From Balamuthia mandrillaris (lineage: Eukaryota > Discosea > Longamoebia > Balamuthiidae), in the NCBI GenBank assembly GCA_031835245.1, contig JAVKOQ010000035.1, forward strand, positions 124,001 through 188,000: a stretch of 64,000 nt of DNA, given 5' to 3'. Positions 1-13,400 of this stretch are shown piece by piece. How positions within the stretch are numbered: the stretch's first letter is position 1; every line of letters starts with the position of its first letter. The notes beneath the pieces are model-generated. The model ran no database searches. It saw only the letters and a list, made by a program, of their open reading frames with translations, and was not told the origin of the DNA. Made by a program: the position numbers and the translations under genes.

Positions 1-984
1 ATCTTTCAACTGTCGGGAGTGGCTGGTCTCTTCTTCTGGAAGGCATCCATTCTCTTTACCTTCATTCGTAGCTGGTATTATGTTCTTTCTTTTGCCGACC
101 CTTCTTTTTCTTTCCACTCACAACTCTTCTCGGGTTTCTTGTCTTCTGTTGGCTTCTTGCCTCTCTCCTCCAAACCAAACAGTGCCGAAGGAATAGTAGT
201 TGCAGCCTTCTTCAACTTGCTTCTGAGTCTATTGGGCGGAGCTAACAGAGTTCTCGCCAAGCTAACGCGAATCGACCCAGCTCGTCACTTGGCCTCTCCT
301 CCTCTCGGCTGCTGTTGCTTCTGCTTCTGTCCAATTCTCGAGTTCAGCCCTGCATTGTTGCGCTTCACTCGCATCGGTTCCTTCCAATTCCTCGTCGTAA
401 AGCCTTTGACGGGCTTCATCGTGTTGTGCCTTGTCGTTTTCTTCACCCTTAGGGACTTGAAGATAGATGCTGGCAAGCAAACCCTCTTTGTGCTGATCAA
501 CGTGGTGGGAATCATCTCCTTGATGGTAGCCAAGTGGTGCCTCACCATCTTGTTCCGAGCCACGAGAACCCTGTTGCAAGAACACCGCTCTAAAATCAAG
601 TTTGCTGTGGTCGTTCTCAGGTTTGTTTTTTTTTTTCCTTGGGTCTGGACCTAAAACACTTCATTCTAACGTGTAGTTCAAACATATAGTCTTATCCTCT
701 GGGCCACGCAAGCTTTTCTACTGACTCTCGCAGACCGGTTCACAGACGCGCTTTACGTGGCCGATTTGTTTCCAGAGACAGCGCCTTTGCCTGCTCTTTG
801 GGAGAACTTCTTGTTGGCGGTGGAGGTGCCGTTTGTGTTGATGGCATTCTTCTGGGCGTTCCCGGTGAAGGATTCTTGGGATGGACATCGTGTGAGCAAA
901 CAAGAAGAAGGGGAGTTGAGCTTTGAGTATGATTCTATGGAAGGAGGACGCATGAAGGAACGAGAGGACACACCCCTCCTATAA
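1..984 (+). CDS. TMEM184/OST-alpha (DUF300) membrane protein, 5' end missing
   Basis: The 3' part of a multi-pass membrane protein of the TMEM184 / organic solute transporter alpha family. Two exons are visible, about <1..620 and 690..984. Splicing gt at 621 to the second of two AGs (ending 689) keeps the frame. The core FLVVKPLTGFIVL matches the family segment 'Q.vvvkPl'. It is followed by further hydrophobic helices, a basic KIKF segment before the splice, and in exon 2 the typical last helix (FLLAVEVPFVLMAFFWAFP). The tail is short, acidic and hydrophilic, as is usual for the cytosolic end of the family. Family members are implicated in transport or trafficking; a substrate cannot be assigned. 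Seen: hydrophobicity, motif order, splice. Inferred: family. The N-terminal helices lie before the window or in the less convincing first 250 bases. Confidence 0.72.
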
Positions 985-1120
985 AAGCATTGTTATGAAA
1001 ATACAAAGCCTCCCAGCAAAAAAACCCCTGACGAGACACAACCTCCGGAAACACGAGAGCCGCAAGTTTGCTTCACGTATTAGCTCCACTACTTAATGAA
1101 GATAGGAAATTTGACGGCGA

Positions 1121-1202
1121 GACACAGTGACCGAGTGGTTAAGGTGTTTGACTCGAAATCAAATGGGCTCTGCCCGCGCAGGTTCGAATCCTGCCTGTGT
1201 CG
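1121..1202 (+). tRNA. tRNA-Ser (anticodon CGA)
   Basis: An 82-base type II tRNA. The acceptor arms GACACAG and CTGTGTC pair, with discriminator G. The D arm reads CCGAGTGGTTAAGG. The anticodon loop CTCGAAA is closed by TTTGA/TCAAA, giving anticodon CGA for serine codon UCG. A long serine-type variable arm (GGGCTCTGCCC) is followed by T arm GCAGG-TTCGAAT-CCTGC. There is no intron and no encoded CCA. A run of six T at 1208-1213 is the expected RNA polymerase III terminator. It sits in the gap between the membrane-protein stop and the 3' end of the IP3-receptor-like gene. Confidence 0.96.
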
Positions 1203-1207
1203 ATATC

Positions 1208-1213
1208 TTTTTT
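1208..1213 (+). terminator. Pol III T-run terminator of tRNA-Ser
   Basis: Six consecutive T residues begin six bases after the tRNA 3' end, the usual signal for RNA polymerase III release. Confidence 0.8.
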
Positions 1214-1454
1214 ATTCTATTTTTTTTGAAATTCAAAAGGAAGCCACAACCATGTGTTCCCTTCCACCTAAAAGAAAGAAAAACAGAAACCCCTTCCTTC
1301 CTCGGCGCCTGTCTTTATTCTATTTTTAAAAATGAGGGTGACTACATTCGCGTGCCAGGTACAGATAGAGTGGACTGGAACAAATTCTGTTCTGGCATTA
1401 CGCTATCTCTTCGCGATGCTCCGTGTGCCAATCCTTTTTGAATGTATGAGAGAA

Positions 1455-4400
1455 TTAGCCTCCACAAAGAAAAACACTCAGAGAAAGAAACAGCAAGATG
1501 AACAAACCAGCTCCCGGAAAGCCGGCTGTAAAATCATCCTCATTGCGTTGCATGGCAGTGAGCAGTCCTTTCAAAATTCCCTTCATGGCTTTCATCTTTT
1601 GGTTCATCTTCTCCATCTTTTGGTTGAGCTTCTTCTTGAAATCACCCTTCTCCTTTTTGTGCAGCTCTTCGATCGCCTGAGAGCGTTCTATTGGGAAGAA
1701 AGAGAGGATATCCTCTTCTTTCCCGGAGGAGAGCTTCTTGTAGATTTCTCTTTGGATGTGAGTGAAGCGAACGTGCGTTCCATGGGCCTTGTAGGAAAGC
1801 AGGCCTGCATCAATGAAATCGCTATCATTCACTAATTATAAATACAATATGATTTAGTGAATAAAACGTTAATAAAAAATGAAAAAAGAGGATAGGATAC
1901 CATCATAAAAGTTGCCAGTGTTTTTGGTGATTTTGTGTTGCTTTCGCCATCTCCACACTTTTTGTTTCTCCTTCTTCAACCGTTTTCTTTCTGTCTTTAT
2001 GGCGTGATACTTTTGCTTGAGGAAAGCGAAAAAGTAAACGTAATGCCAAAAGTTATGCTCTGTTTGTGTGTGCTTGTGGAACACTTGCGGAATAAACAAA
2101 AAAGTATTAAAATAAGTTTGTGTGGGAGGGAGAGAGGAGAGAGGAGAGAGAGGCGTACTTTCACGGCCACCGTATTTCTGAAACACTTCTCTGGTTAAAG
2201 AACATATAAAGCAAGAGTTGGCAGTACTATTTTTGAAGTCAGCGGCATTATCTCTAAGTTCTAAGTTTTGTACGTGCCACTCATTAGTACTATTTGCGAA
2301 CAAGTAACAAAGAAAGGGACATACGTCCAAACGTGTCCACAATGATGGCAAGAACAATGTTCAACAAAATGAGACCAACCACGACCCAGAAGCCAATGTA
2401 ATATATCACGACGCCAGCCTTAATCCAAAATGTATCATCGTCCTTGTATGTTGACAATTTCTCAAGCAATGTTCCCTCGAACGGAATACTGATTGGTTAA
2501 AACAAGTTAGCTTAACTGAGAGAGAGAGAGAGAGAGAGAGAGAAGAGAAGAGAACATAAAAGCTTTTACCCCAATTGTAAGTTGGTAACCAAACACTCTA
2601 ACACAGTATCGCAGTACTCGTTATTATCTTCTTCATAGAAGCGTTGGAACAGCAAGTACGCCACTATGGCAAACACGTACATCACCGGCACTAGTAAAGC
2701 CGCCTGCGTTTTGTAACCGGAGTTAGCAAGGAGGACGAATGAAGGAATGAAGAGGAGAGAAAGAATCATCAAACCGTGAGAGTTATACGCCAAACACTGA
2801 GCCGCAGAGTACGAAGGATGTTTCTGGTCTCAGTGCTCCAAGCCAAAATAGAGAACAGATGGAAGCAGAAAAAGAACGGCCAAAACGCGGTGCCCAACAC
2901 CGATGTCACAAAATAGGCCAAATGGAACTCCAAAAATGGATGTGTCCCGATGTACCAAAGCGACCAAGCATAATACCGCACATAAACAAGAGCATCAGAG
3001 GACCAAGGCCACGACGTACCAAATATACTAGTCCGTCGTAGCCGCGCCAATACCATTTTCTAAAGAACCCGTATTAATAAATGTTAAGAATAAGAAGAAC
3101 GGTTATTTTACCTTTCTTTCATCTCCTGATTTAAGCAAGTTTTTGAGACCATTGGGCTTTGAAGATCCCAACCGCCGTTCTAACATCATCAAGCCATGAT
3201 GGTTCGATGCATGACTGAGATATTGCGACCATCTGCGTTATGATAGAATAAGTACAAATGTTGTTTTGCAAAAAATAAAAACAAAATAAAATAAATAAAT
3301 ATAAAAATATTTTAACTAAGAACGAGTAAAGCACCTTTTAGAGTTGATGACCGCCGCTCTGCTCGTCAGAAAAGTAAAAAGTACAATGCCAGACAAAGAC
3401 GTATGAATGATACCAAGAGCCAGCACCAACCACCGCGCCCAGTCGTATTGGAAGCCCTTCTCTCTTTCTCCACTGAAAGTGGCCAAGATGATAATGTTAA
3501 TGATGAGGGCCAGCAAGTAAGTAGGATAGGCCACCAGATGTTCCCGCCTGGTAGCAAAGTGTCGAAGGAAGCCTCGGGGAGCTCGATATAATGGGTTTTG
3601 AGTCGAATCTTCATGCTCTAGGTCTATGAGAACGCCTTCAGACCATTTCAAGAAGCTGATGATGCGTTCGGTGGCACGTTCCCACACTTGATCGTTGTTA
3701 TGTTCTGTTTCAAAAGAAAAAAAAAATAGCAAGTGAACAAATAACTCTAAATAAAACGACAAGGAGAAAAGGAGCGTAATTACTGTAAATGAATTCGTTT
3801 TTGAGTTGAGAGAATGAGTCTTTTTGTTTCTTTGGGTTTGTATTGTGGCGCCGACATACTGAAGTCAACGGGAAGTAAACGCTCTGTAGTCTTCCCGTTG
3901 TGCTGTTGGCTTTCTCTGTGATTATCTCAATGTGTCCTGTTGATGACGTGATCAGAATACCACTACCCCCAAAAAAAAGATGGTAAGAGAGAACCAACCA
4001 ATATCAATAATGTTACTTTCAATATTTTCGTTATGCAAGATGGTGCCGTCCATGTCGGGTAGTTTAGAATACGGCTGAAGTGTGGCGGCTTTGCCAAACA
4101 GAACACGCGAAATGTGACGATACTTCTCTGAAGGTTGTGCCTCCGCAAAGATCTTAATCAATGTATAGAAGAGAATGGGCATGCGTGCCTCACTGCTGAA
4201 CACATCCACTTTATCTAAAAGGCATTTGATATCAGTTATTTAGTTTGTGGTTTTGATAATGCTGAAGACACGTACCCTCAATTCCAGATTCGAACATGCT
4301 ATTGCGTCGTTGATGTTTCTCAAACTTAGAAAGAAACTCGGTGAAGACGTAGATGCGACCATCTTCTTCGGGCTCTTCTGCCTCATCTTCTGTTTGATCG

Positions 4401-7400
4401 TACATGAAGCTTCCCATTGGTTGCAGTTCGGTGGAGTCTTCGTTGCTGAAAGTCACACTTCTGTGTTTCACTACTTCAATGTAGCTCTCACTGGTTTAAA
4501 ACAAAAATATACACAAAAAATCAAAGAAGAAAGATGTAACGTGAGACATGAGGAAAAATAATTAACCAATGATTAAGAAAGTAACCTCCGTTTCCGTTCG
4601 GGATTTCTATTCTCGAGTTCTTTCTGTTGTCTCTGCAACTGCTCCATCTTGCGTTCGTTCATCTTGTTGCTGTCTGTTGCTAAACTCTTCTCCCACTCTA
4701 ATTTGGAAGCCAGAAGCTGCGTTGTATCGGTATTTGGATTTCCTTCCACCAAACTTAACAACAGCTCTAACATTGATATCTATTGTTGCAAATGGAGAAA
4801 GAGGAAGGAACGAATCTAAGTGGACAAGAAAGGACGAAAGAAAAGACAGGACAAACAAATAAAAACGAAAGATACGTACGGTGAGATCATGAATTTGTTG
4901 GGAGTCAAAGTTTGTGGAAGAATAACTCTTATCGACATAGGCTTGCTGAAGCAACTCGTTAATAACGACATGAATGCCATTATAAACCACACAGTCTCGG
5001 TTCAACGTGCAACCTTCCACAAAACGTTGCAAAGTCTCAAAGATTTGAATAGCAAGAGAAATGTTCCGTTTGACCAGAAGATGGCGCAGCTTTTTGAGGT
5101 ACTTGACAGAAAGTTGCACCAAGTTGAAGCCTTCGTCTTCTTCATCGCCGCTTTGTCTCGGTTGGGTGTGCATAAATCGCTTTAACCGGCAGAAACAGAA
5201 TGGTTAACGTCAGAGAGGGAGAGAGAGAGAGAGAGAATTACTTGAATTTGATGCTGCTCCTTTTCTTGTTGCTTTTGTTCCAAGTCTTCGTAAAATAAAA
5301 TATCTTCATAGAGCTGCGGAGCCTCTTGTTCCAACATGATCCGTTCCTTCTCCTCAGAGCCGGCATCATCCTCCAAGCTTTCATCCTTGGAGTTGAGATG
5401 TTGGAGGAGAGAGAAGATGATTTCCATAAGAGTCGGGTCATAAGCTTCTGGCATATCATGAGTGATTTGGAAGGAGCGACGCATTCGTTCCAGCTCAGAA
5501 TAGGATTGGTCGATTAAATTCTTTATGTCTCGGATGAAAGTGGAACTAGGACCCGTGTAAACGCTCATCATGAATTGACGAAGAGATAACGCCTAATTAA
5601 AAACAGTTTTGTCAGTCTCTTCGAGAGAGAGAGAGAGAGAGAGAGAGCAGAAACAAACTCGTTGAGAGTCTTGGCCACGTTGATAGGCTTCTATGACTTT
5701 CTGATGCAAAGGCTTACGAGACCGGTTGTTGTTGAGCAGGGAAATAAGAAACTTGGCGCCTTCGTAGATGATTGCCGGGGAATTGGAGCCGAACAAAGGA
5801 AAGGTCGCCAAAATGGCATCCTTTATGAACGGCCTACAACGAGAAACGTTAAAATTGTGTTTTTTTTTAAAATTGTTTTTGGGAGAGAGAAGAGGAGAAA
5901 AAAAAACATACCTATCATCGCTATCCCATTTGAGATTATACTTTCGAAGAATCTTCAAGCAAGAAACGTGAAGCGACTTTTCAGAAGCAACATGGGAAGT
6001 CGTTCTCCACTCCACACGAGAGTGGTCGTGTGACGTCCTCCCTTTGACGCTGGTAGCACTAAACTGAGCGTGGGTAGATTGAGCGACCGGTACAGCGTTT
6101 CCCAACTGGTGTATCAAGGTTTGAACGATGATAGGGTCTTTCATATTCGGAATGGAAGCCACCTCTTTGAAGGTATCCACTGTAGCTAAGCTCAGCTTGA
6201 TTTCCTTCCTCAGTAACTTGCGTTTGAACTCAGCGACGTTTCTAGGACGGCCTCGTAACATGTTGGCCAACGCGACCAGTGGAGATTCGTCCAAGTCGTC
6301 ACCGTTTCTCTTCTGCGTGTTTTTATGACCGCCGGATCGATCGGTGCAGCTAAAGCAGCAACAAAGCCCGGAGAAGAAGCGGAAGCAGCTGAAGCAATTT
6401 CTATTGGCGCAGCCGCAACGGCCACAACAATCATCGCTGCAACAACCTTGTTTGTCCAGTAAGTCCTCTTTTGAAGGTGTGGCAGTTGGCGCTAAGCCTG
6501 CGTTACTCTGCGTGTTTTCGCTTGCACTTTCGCTTTCACTCTCTCCACTTTCTTCAGACGCAGAAGAGGCAGCGGAGTTGCTTGCGTTCAGGCTATGATA
6601 ATCCAAAAGCATAATAGAGAGAAGGGAGTATGGATGGACAAGAGAGTATAAGTGAGGGGCTAGACAAAAAAAAGAAGGGGAAGGCGGAAATTACTCGAGT
6701 GATTCACTGGAATCCTCCCCTTCGCTCTCATCTTCGCTGTCAGAGTCTGACAGCATACCACCGGTAGTGACCTCGTCTTCCGTCATGTCTTCATCTCTTT
6801 TGAACCTAGATGATGAAGTGGGAAGTTCTGTAGAGCTGCCATCAAACAGATATCCCTCTTCCCATTCGCTTACTATCTCTTTCTGCTGCAATGTATCAAT
6901 GATGCGGCGAAGCACTTCCATTGGGGCCTCTTGCCTTCGCATATCGGGATCATCATACACCGTTCTAGCCAACAATCCCTGATCGTTGTTGCGCTTAGCG
7001 TCAAGAGCAACAGAGCAACAGAGAGAGGAGAGAAAGAGAGAACCTTTTTATCTGTCTTGCGCATAATCTGGTAGAGTTGGCTACAACCTTGCCAAAGCTG
7101 TCGAGCGGTTTGGCGTGCTCTCTCGTAATCACTGTGTTGTTTTTTGAGTGAATAGAACTATTTATGAATGAAGACCAAGCTCAATACGAGAAACGTACTC
7201 TAGAATCTCACTATTGCTGTCGCTATAAGCAGCGTTGTTAACTACTGCCACGTCTCCAGCAGCACTTACCTGTTGTGCACAACAAGAAGTCATCCCATTA
7301 ACAATGCAAGTGAGATTAAAAGAGAGAGAGAGAGAAAGAGCAAACCTCTTTTTTATAGATGAGAGGGCTAAACGGGCCTTGATAAAGATTCGTAAGAAAC

Positions 7401-10400
7401 GGGAGAAGCACGCGGAAGATATACCGGAAGCTTTGAGCCAACAATTCCTTTTGATCATTTTCATAATCTGAGTCATACGTATACTGAACCGAAACTAAAT
7501 TATTGGCGTTTCAAGAAAGTCAGCTTTTCATGCAATAACAGAGAAACAATCAACAAGACAAAATGACGTGAAAGAAACCTCCAGAATGTTCGGAACCAGG
7601 ACTTTGCGCCAATCTCAAGTTGCGCTTTGGTGGTTCCACTGCCAATTTTGTTGTATCTTCCTTTTCCTTGCCTTTGTCTGTGTCGTCTGCTTGCATGGAA
7701 GTAGCTGGAGTAAGGGAAGGGGAAACTGCTGTGTTTATCAGAATGCGCACTTTCTTGCGACCTGATTCAACTTTCGCATCTTTTTCTTTATCGCTTTCTT
7801 TTGTAACCTTCTCCTTCTCTTCACCTGCTATTTCTTGATTTCTCTTCTTCAAGTCTTGCAAAGTGTCCCTCTTCCAAGTTTCCAAGATGTCAAGTCGGTG
7901 TAAGAGAGTCCTAGCAAAGTCTTTCTTCTTGGCAAACTCCTCCCATTTTGAATTAAACTGAAAGATCTCCACCACTACTTGCTTGAGTAAGTCCATCAAC
8001 AAGGGCCACCAACGAGCAGCATTTTCTTCCAGCAGCTCATAAGTATCCACTTCAGTATTGAGGTATACTTCGTTCAGAAACAAGAGATAGGCGGCCTGGT
8101 CAAGGAATAAAGTTTTCTTTAAATAAGCAAAAGGAAAAAACAGGGATGATGACAAAGAAAAAGGAAAAGGAAACACTCAAGTTAAAGCTACAGGTACCTT
8201 CGTGGTATCGGTAAGACGAGGTAATGTAAGTATATGGAGACACTCCCCAAAGCCCAACAGCTTTTGACAAGCGCTCTCCGCCATGTAGTTCTTCTGGTCA
8301 GCACACATACCCAAAAGACGAACCAATTGGGTGTTGTGATTGATGTCTCGAGCAAAGTGTTTGGCATCACGAAGCTTGGCTAAGAGGACGGAGGCCTTCG
8401 CTTCAAAGACTTTAAGAACCAAGTTCTGGTTTTGAGTGAGAGGAATCTTATCTTTTTCTGGATACATGATTGACTGGTGGCCAAAAGAAGAGTTAGCTTA
8501 ATTATGGAGAAGAAAAAGAAGCGCAAGAAGAACGAATGAGTTTACCTCCAGAATGCTTACTGTAGCAGTAACTAGTTCAGAATTATACTCTGAGTTATCC
8601 TCATCACCCTCATCATCGCTCTCGCTATCGCTGAATGAGTTCAAGGCAGTCTGTTTTTCTTTCTCTTGCTTTCCCTTCTTGATTTTGCTTGCTGTTTTGT
8701 AACAAATAGTATGTTTTGTTTTTTGTTAGTTCAACTCATGCTAACAAGGCCTACGATTGGAAGAATAGAAAAGAATAAAAACAAGAAAAAGAAAATGAAT
8801 GAAAAAAGAAAGCCAGTACCAATAGAAGGAGTTTTAGGAATACGTAAAAACTTGACCAATCGCTGCACAACTGAGACAGTCACCCGAGAAGCCAAGTAGC
8901 GATTGTTAGCAAAGACTGCTTTAATGGTGGCGGTCACATCCTGAACCACTTCAGGGTAACGGAGTAAAGCTATCAATACATCCAAGCGATGGAAGAGTAG
9001 CTCTTGGTGGGAGGTATTCCCATCAACAAACTTTGTGCAGTTTTTTAAAAAAAGAAATCAAGAAGGTGAGAGCTGGGACTAAGGTAAGCAGTTGTTCTTA
9101 ACGTACCCCTCTTAACACTTTGCAACAAGCAGCAATGACTTGCGTTGTTTCCTCGCCATCTCTATCCCACGGACGTTGCAGTATGTTGAGAATGTCTTCG
9201 TGGATATAAAGATTGGAAAAAATTCTTTGGTTCATCGTTACTTGAAGTGGCGATTCTGAAGCATAGAAAAATAAGTCAAACGAGCTGAACAGTTAGAACA
9301 TAAGATATAAACAAACCAGCTTTGTTGGGATTCAAGAACTTGCCAAGACTTCGGATAGACTTGACAAACCCGCTCTTCTTTTTATCAATGACCGGTGATT
9401 TTGGCGAGTTTACACCAAGAAAGCTGCCTGTTTGTTGTTCTTGCAACTTTTCCAGCGCCTCTCTGATCTTTTGGTATGATGCACAAGCCTCTTCGTCCAC
9501 CAGAACTTCTAGCGAGTTTATAGCATCAAATACTTCGTCATCGTGACTGTAATTTGAACAAACGTCAAAAAAGAATCAGAGATCAGTTTAGTTTGCTAGT
9601 GAGACAAATTGGATGGGAGAGAGGAGGAGAGTGAGAGATGTACTTTTTGTTTCGTTTCATGAGTTGAATAGCAATATTCATGAGCGGCGTGTTGTTTTCC
9701 TTAATGAGTTCCATCAATACTCCATCCAAGTCCATGTCTTGTTTGCGGTCATTGAAGAGGCCTCTCTCCCAACCAATCTGCTTCTTGATGGAAGAGATTG
9801 TGTTGCGTTTGCTCCGTTGCTCCACAACATCGTAGTTGTCGAAAGAGGAAGGAGCGCCAATGTTGCTTGCTTTGCTCAGCTTGTAGAATGGACCAGCCCT
9901 TTTTCCTGTGTTTCCATCTCCTTTGAGCACCAGCTTGACTCTTCTCTCGCAATCTTCTCTCTTCATTTCAGCCCGTTCGAATAGCTTTTGTTGCAATGTC
10001 AATTTCCAGGCCCTAATTTTATGTGGTTGAAAGCTTTGAGCTTTCTTCACAGTCTTGAAGGCATTGTATTTTTCGCTGTTCTGCAAGATTTCAGCGTTCT
10101 GCAAAGAGGGCGCGAGAGAGCGAGAGAGAGAGAAGGTGAGAACTATAACTGAAGAGAGCAGGGAAAAAATCGTGTATTTTTTGTTGTAGAGAAACTTACC
10201 ACTGCTTTGATGATGTTGTTAAGTTCTGTATTGCGAGCGAGGTCGAACATGAGATGAAGAATAGCAAGCACTTCTTTTTTAGTTTCCTGCAACAACCAGT
10301 TGTAATTGCTCTTTTCAAAGTGAATGTCATAAAAGTTTGTATCGCCCTCATTGGTATTCTTATTGTTATTGGTCGCTCCTGTTTTCCCTTTTCCTCCTTT

Positions 10401-13400
10401 TAGTTTGTCTTTGGTCCGAGGGCTTGTTAGCACGCGGCTGCCTTGTAGAAAAACTTGGTCCACTTCTAGTCGAGCTGGTGTTTGAAGGATTTCTAGCAGG
10501 TAGGCCAACAGTGGCGAACTGTCTCCATCACTAGTACCTGCTAGCGGCCATGAAGATTTTTTTAAAAAAAAAACGTTAGTAACATTGAAAAGGACTCTGT
10601 GTGAATGGCTAACAAACCAACTGAAACCGTTTTCTCCCATTTTGAGGGCACAGCATCGAATTTTAGGTGGCAAGCTTTGAAGGTAAGTGGATACAGATGA
10701 TCCTCTTCTTGAACTAAACCAAAGTAGATCAGGTATCTGAGTATCTTGACCAGCTGTTATATAAATTCGTTAAATTCAACGAACGAAAAACATTAGAAAA
10801 AAAAAACAAAGAAGTGATAGTACTTCAAGCAAAAGCTCTTTATCAGGATAACGGCGATAGCCGTCTCCTTTCGACCTGGAATTGACTGAAAGCTGCTTCA
10901 ACTCGTCTCTGATAACGCTGAACAGATCTCGTAATGCCTTAACGTCATCCACGATGTTTGATCCTTTAGCAGAGGAGAAACAAAGCAGGCGCTGATAAAT
11001 GGTGCCGTCGGCGCTCAAATACTGAGAAGGCATGTGAATGTCTCCTGACCGTTCCTTCAGTTCATTCATAAGAAGAGATGGTAGCTTCAGGTCACGCAAA
11101 CATAAAGTTAGGTACCACTTAAAAAATAATAAAAAAAATATTGCGTAACATACCAGAATACGAGTGGTTCGCATTGGAACAAGTGGATATCTGTCTAGAA
11201 AGATGTGTAACATCACCCGACAATATACCGAAGTTATGATGTCTGGTTGGAAAGTGGCAAAGTCACGTTGGATGCACGCCAATATCTTGCCGGTATCTTG
11301 CCGGTCTACCAACATCTGATTAGCAGTGATTGTTCGAATGGAATTGTAGTTTCGACCCTTTTGTTTTTGTTTTTGTTTTTGTTTTTGTTTTTGTTTTTGT
11401 TTTTGTTTTTGTTTTTGTTTTACTTTTAGTTTCTGGCAAGAAAATAACTGGAATAATGATGAGATAACAAGTAAACAACCTTACAAAGGTCCGCGAAGAG
11501 ATTCATCATCGAACTAAAGTAATGGTAGACAGCAGAGAAAAGAGGATCCGTGAAGTCTTTAGACTCGAGGGAATACCATTTAACTTCCTTTTGCTTAGAA
11601 TGCAAAGCCACCGAAAGAGAGTTGTTCACATTCACCTAACGAGAGTATGAGAGAGAGAGAGAGAGAGAGAGTTAGACAAAATGCGAATAACGCGCAAGAC
11701 GAGATACCTTGGATTCTAAAAAGAGGCCATAAGTGTCAGTTTTGACACCTTCTTCGCCGGTAATGTGAAGGGCTTTGGCAATGAGGTTTTGATAGGAAGT
11801 AATGGCCACTCCGTCCTGTTGGCAAATGATGCTTAACACTGAAAAGTGATTAAATCTAAAGTGGCAACAAAATTAACTTCGGTAAGATTACAAGCAAAGG
11901 GAGTGAGAGACGAAAGATCAAACCCATATTCATATTGTCGCAATGAACCATCATTCAAGTCCTTAAGACAGGAAACAAGCACGCCGATGGCTTCCTTGAC
12001 GCATCCTTCCATGTCCGCTGAAGCTTTGCTCAGGACTCGCGGATTCTTGTGAAAAGCGCAAGCCAAGAGCTGAGAGACAGGTCCCATTCGAGCCCGTTCA
12101 CCGTTGAGTCGAGGTTGATTGATGGGATTGTTTAACTGATTGAAACTAAGTTAGAAAACACAAACAAAACACGACACACAAAATAAAAAAGGCACCTGGT
12201 GTCGAAACACGGAAAGATTTTTCTTATCACTGATGAGCAGAGCAGCAGTCTTCTTGGAAGCGGAGGCACTGAGAACCAAGAGATTGTAAATGTACGCAGA
12301 CATCGTCCACACAAAAGGATATCTCTTTTCTCCGCTCTTCGACTTGCGCCATGGATTAAATTTTGGGGATTGCAAGTGGATAAAGCGCCGCAAAATGAGA
12401 AAGAAACGATCCATGATCATCTTCTCTCCCAAAAGTTTTCGATAGTTGTAAACGCTAGTGTCGCTTCCAGATTCACTGGTGCAAAAACCTTCCAGCTTGC
12501 TCATGGTCTTGTAGATGAATCGAAGGCCTGGATACTTGATTGGGTTGATGTTAAACCATTCTTCCTTGAGAAGAGCTTTCATAATCTTGGGCTGGTCGTT
12601 TCTAGCAAGCATCTCCAACTTCATCAATTAAAATACGCAACATATCAAAAGCACATGAGTGTTAATACAGCTTAACAGGTCTCGTGCAAATAGAAAAAAC
12701 TTGTAAAGAAATATACCTCGTCCAGGAACTTATCTAATTCTTGTATGGCTGCTTTGACATCATCAATCACATTGGCTTCGGTATCCGCCACCGGGCGAAG
12801 CGTAAATACATCGTGCAAATGAAGCTTGGAAGACAGAAAGACATCCTGGAAGGTTAAATGCTGTTTCAGCTCCTCTGAGGCATCATCAGCATCCCCAAAA
12901 TAAGGCTTGCAATGCACCCACATCTTATCATCTTCGCTGTAAAGTCTCACCGTTGCTCCAAGCGCCACTTCTTTGCTCTTTCGATCCTCTTTGGTGCCTC
13001 CGCGAATTGTGAAAATAGTTGGTACCGAAGAAATACCCAAATAGGCTTCTTCCATGCTCCCGCCTATCACCCGATTGGGCGCCATTCGGAATTGAGAGCG
13101 CAGGAGGCTTCCTGCGGTGGAGTTGGTCATGGTTGCAGCAAGGGGACCTCTGTCCGGATACTTTACGGCCAGGTATTTCTTCTCAGGGTAGGGAGTGTGG
13201 AGTTTGAACTTGCATCTCCTCTCCCAGGTCACAAATCGGTTGTCCTCCTGCCCAACTGCAGGTTCTAGCTCTACCTCGAAGATGGAGTGATAGGATCTTG
13301 GCACTTTTGATGGTGGAAACGATTGCACATAGGCTGGGGGAAAAGAAACAATGAGCAATCAGTTTCACTGATTTCAATAAATAATATAAGAAGCATGTCA

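Noticed and set aside
11352-11420. (TTTTTG)n run in the channel gene as a possible coding exon
   Set aside because: It lies in an intron between conserved exons; on the sense strand it is purine-rich, an exception to the sense-CT rule.
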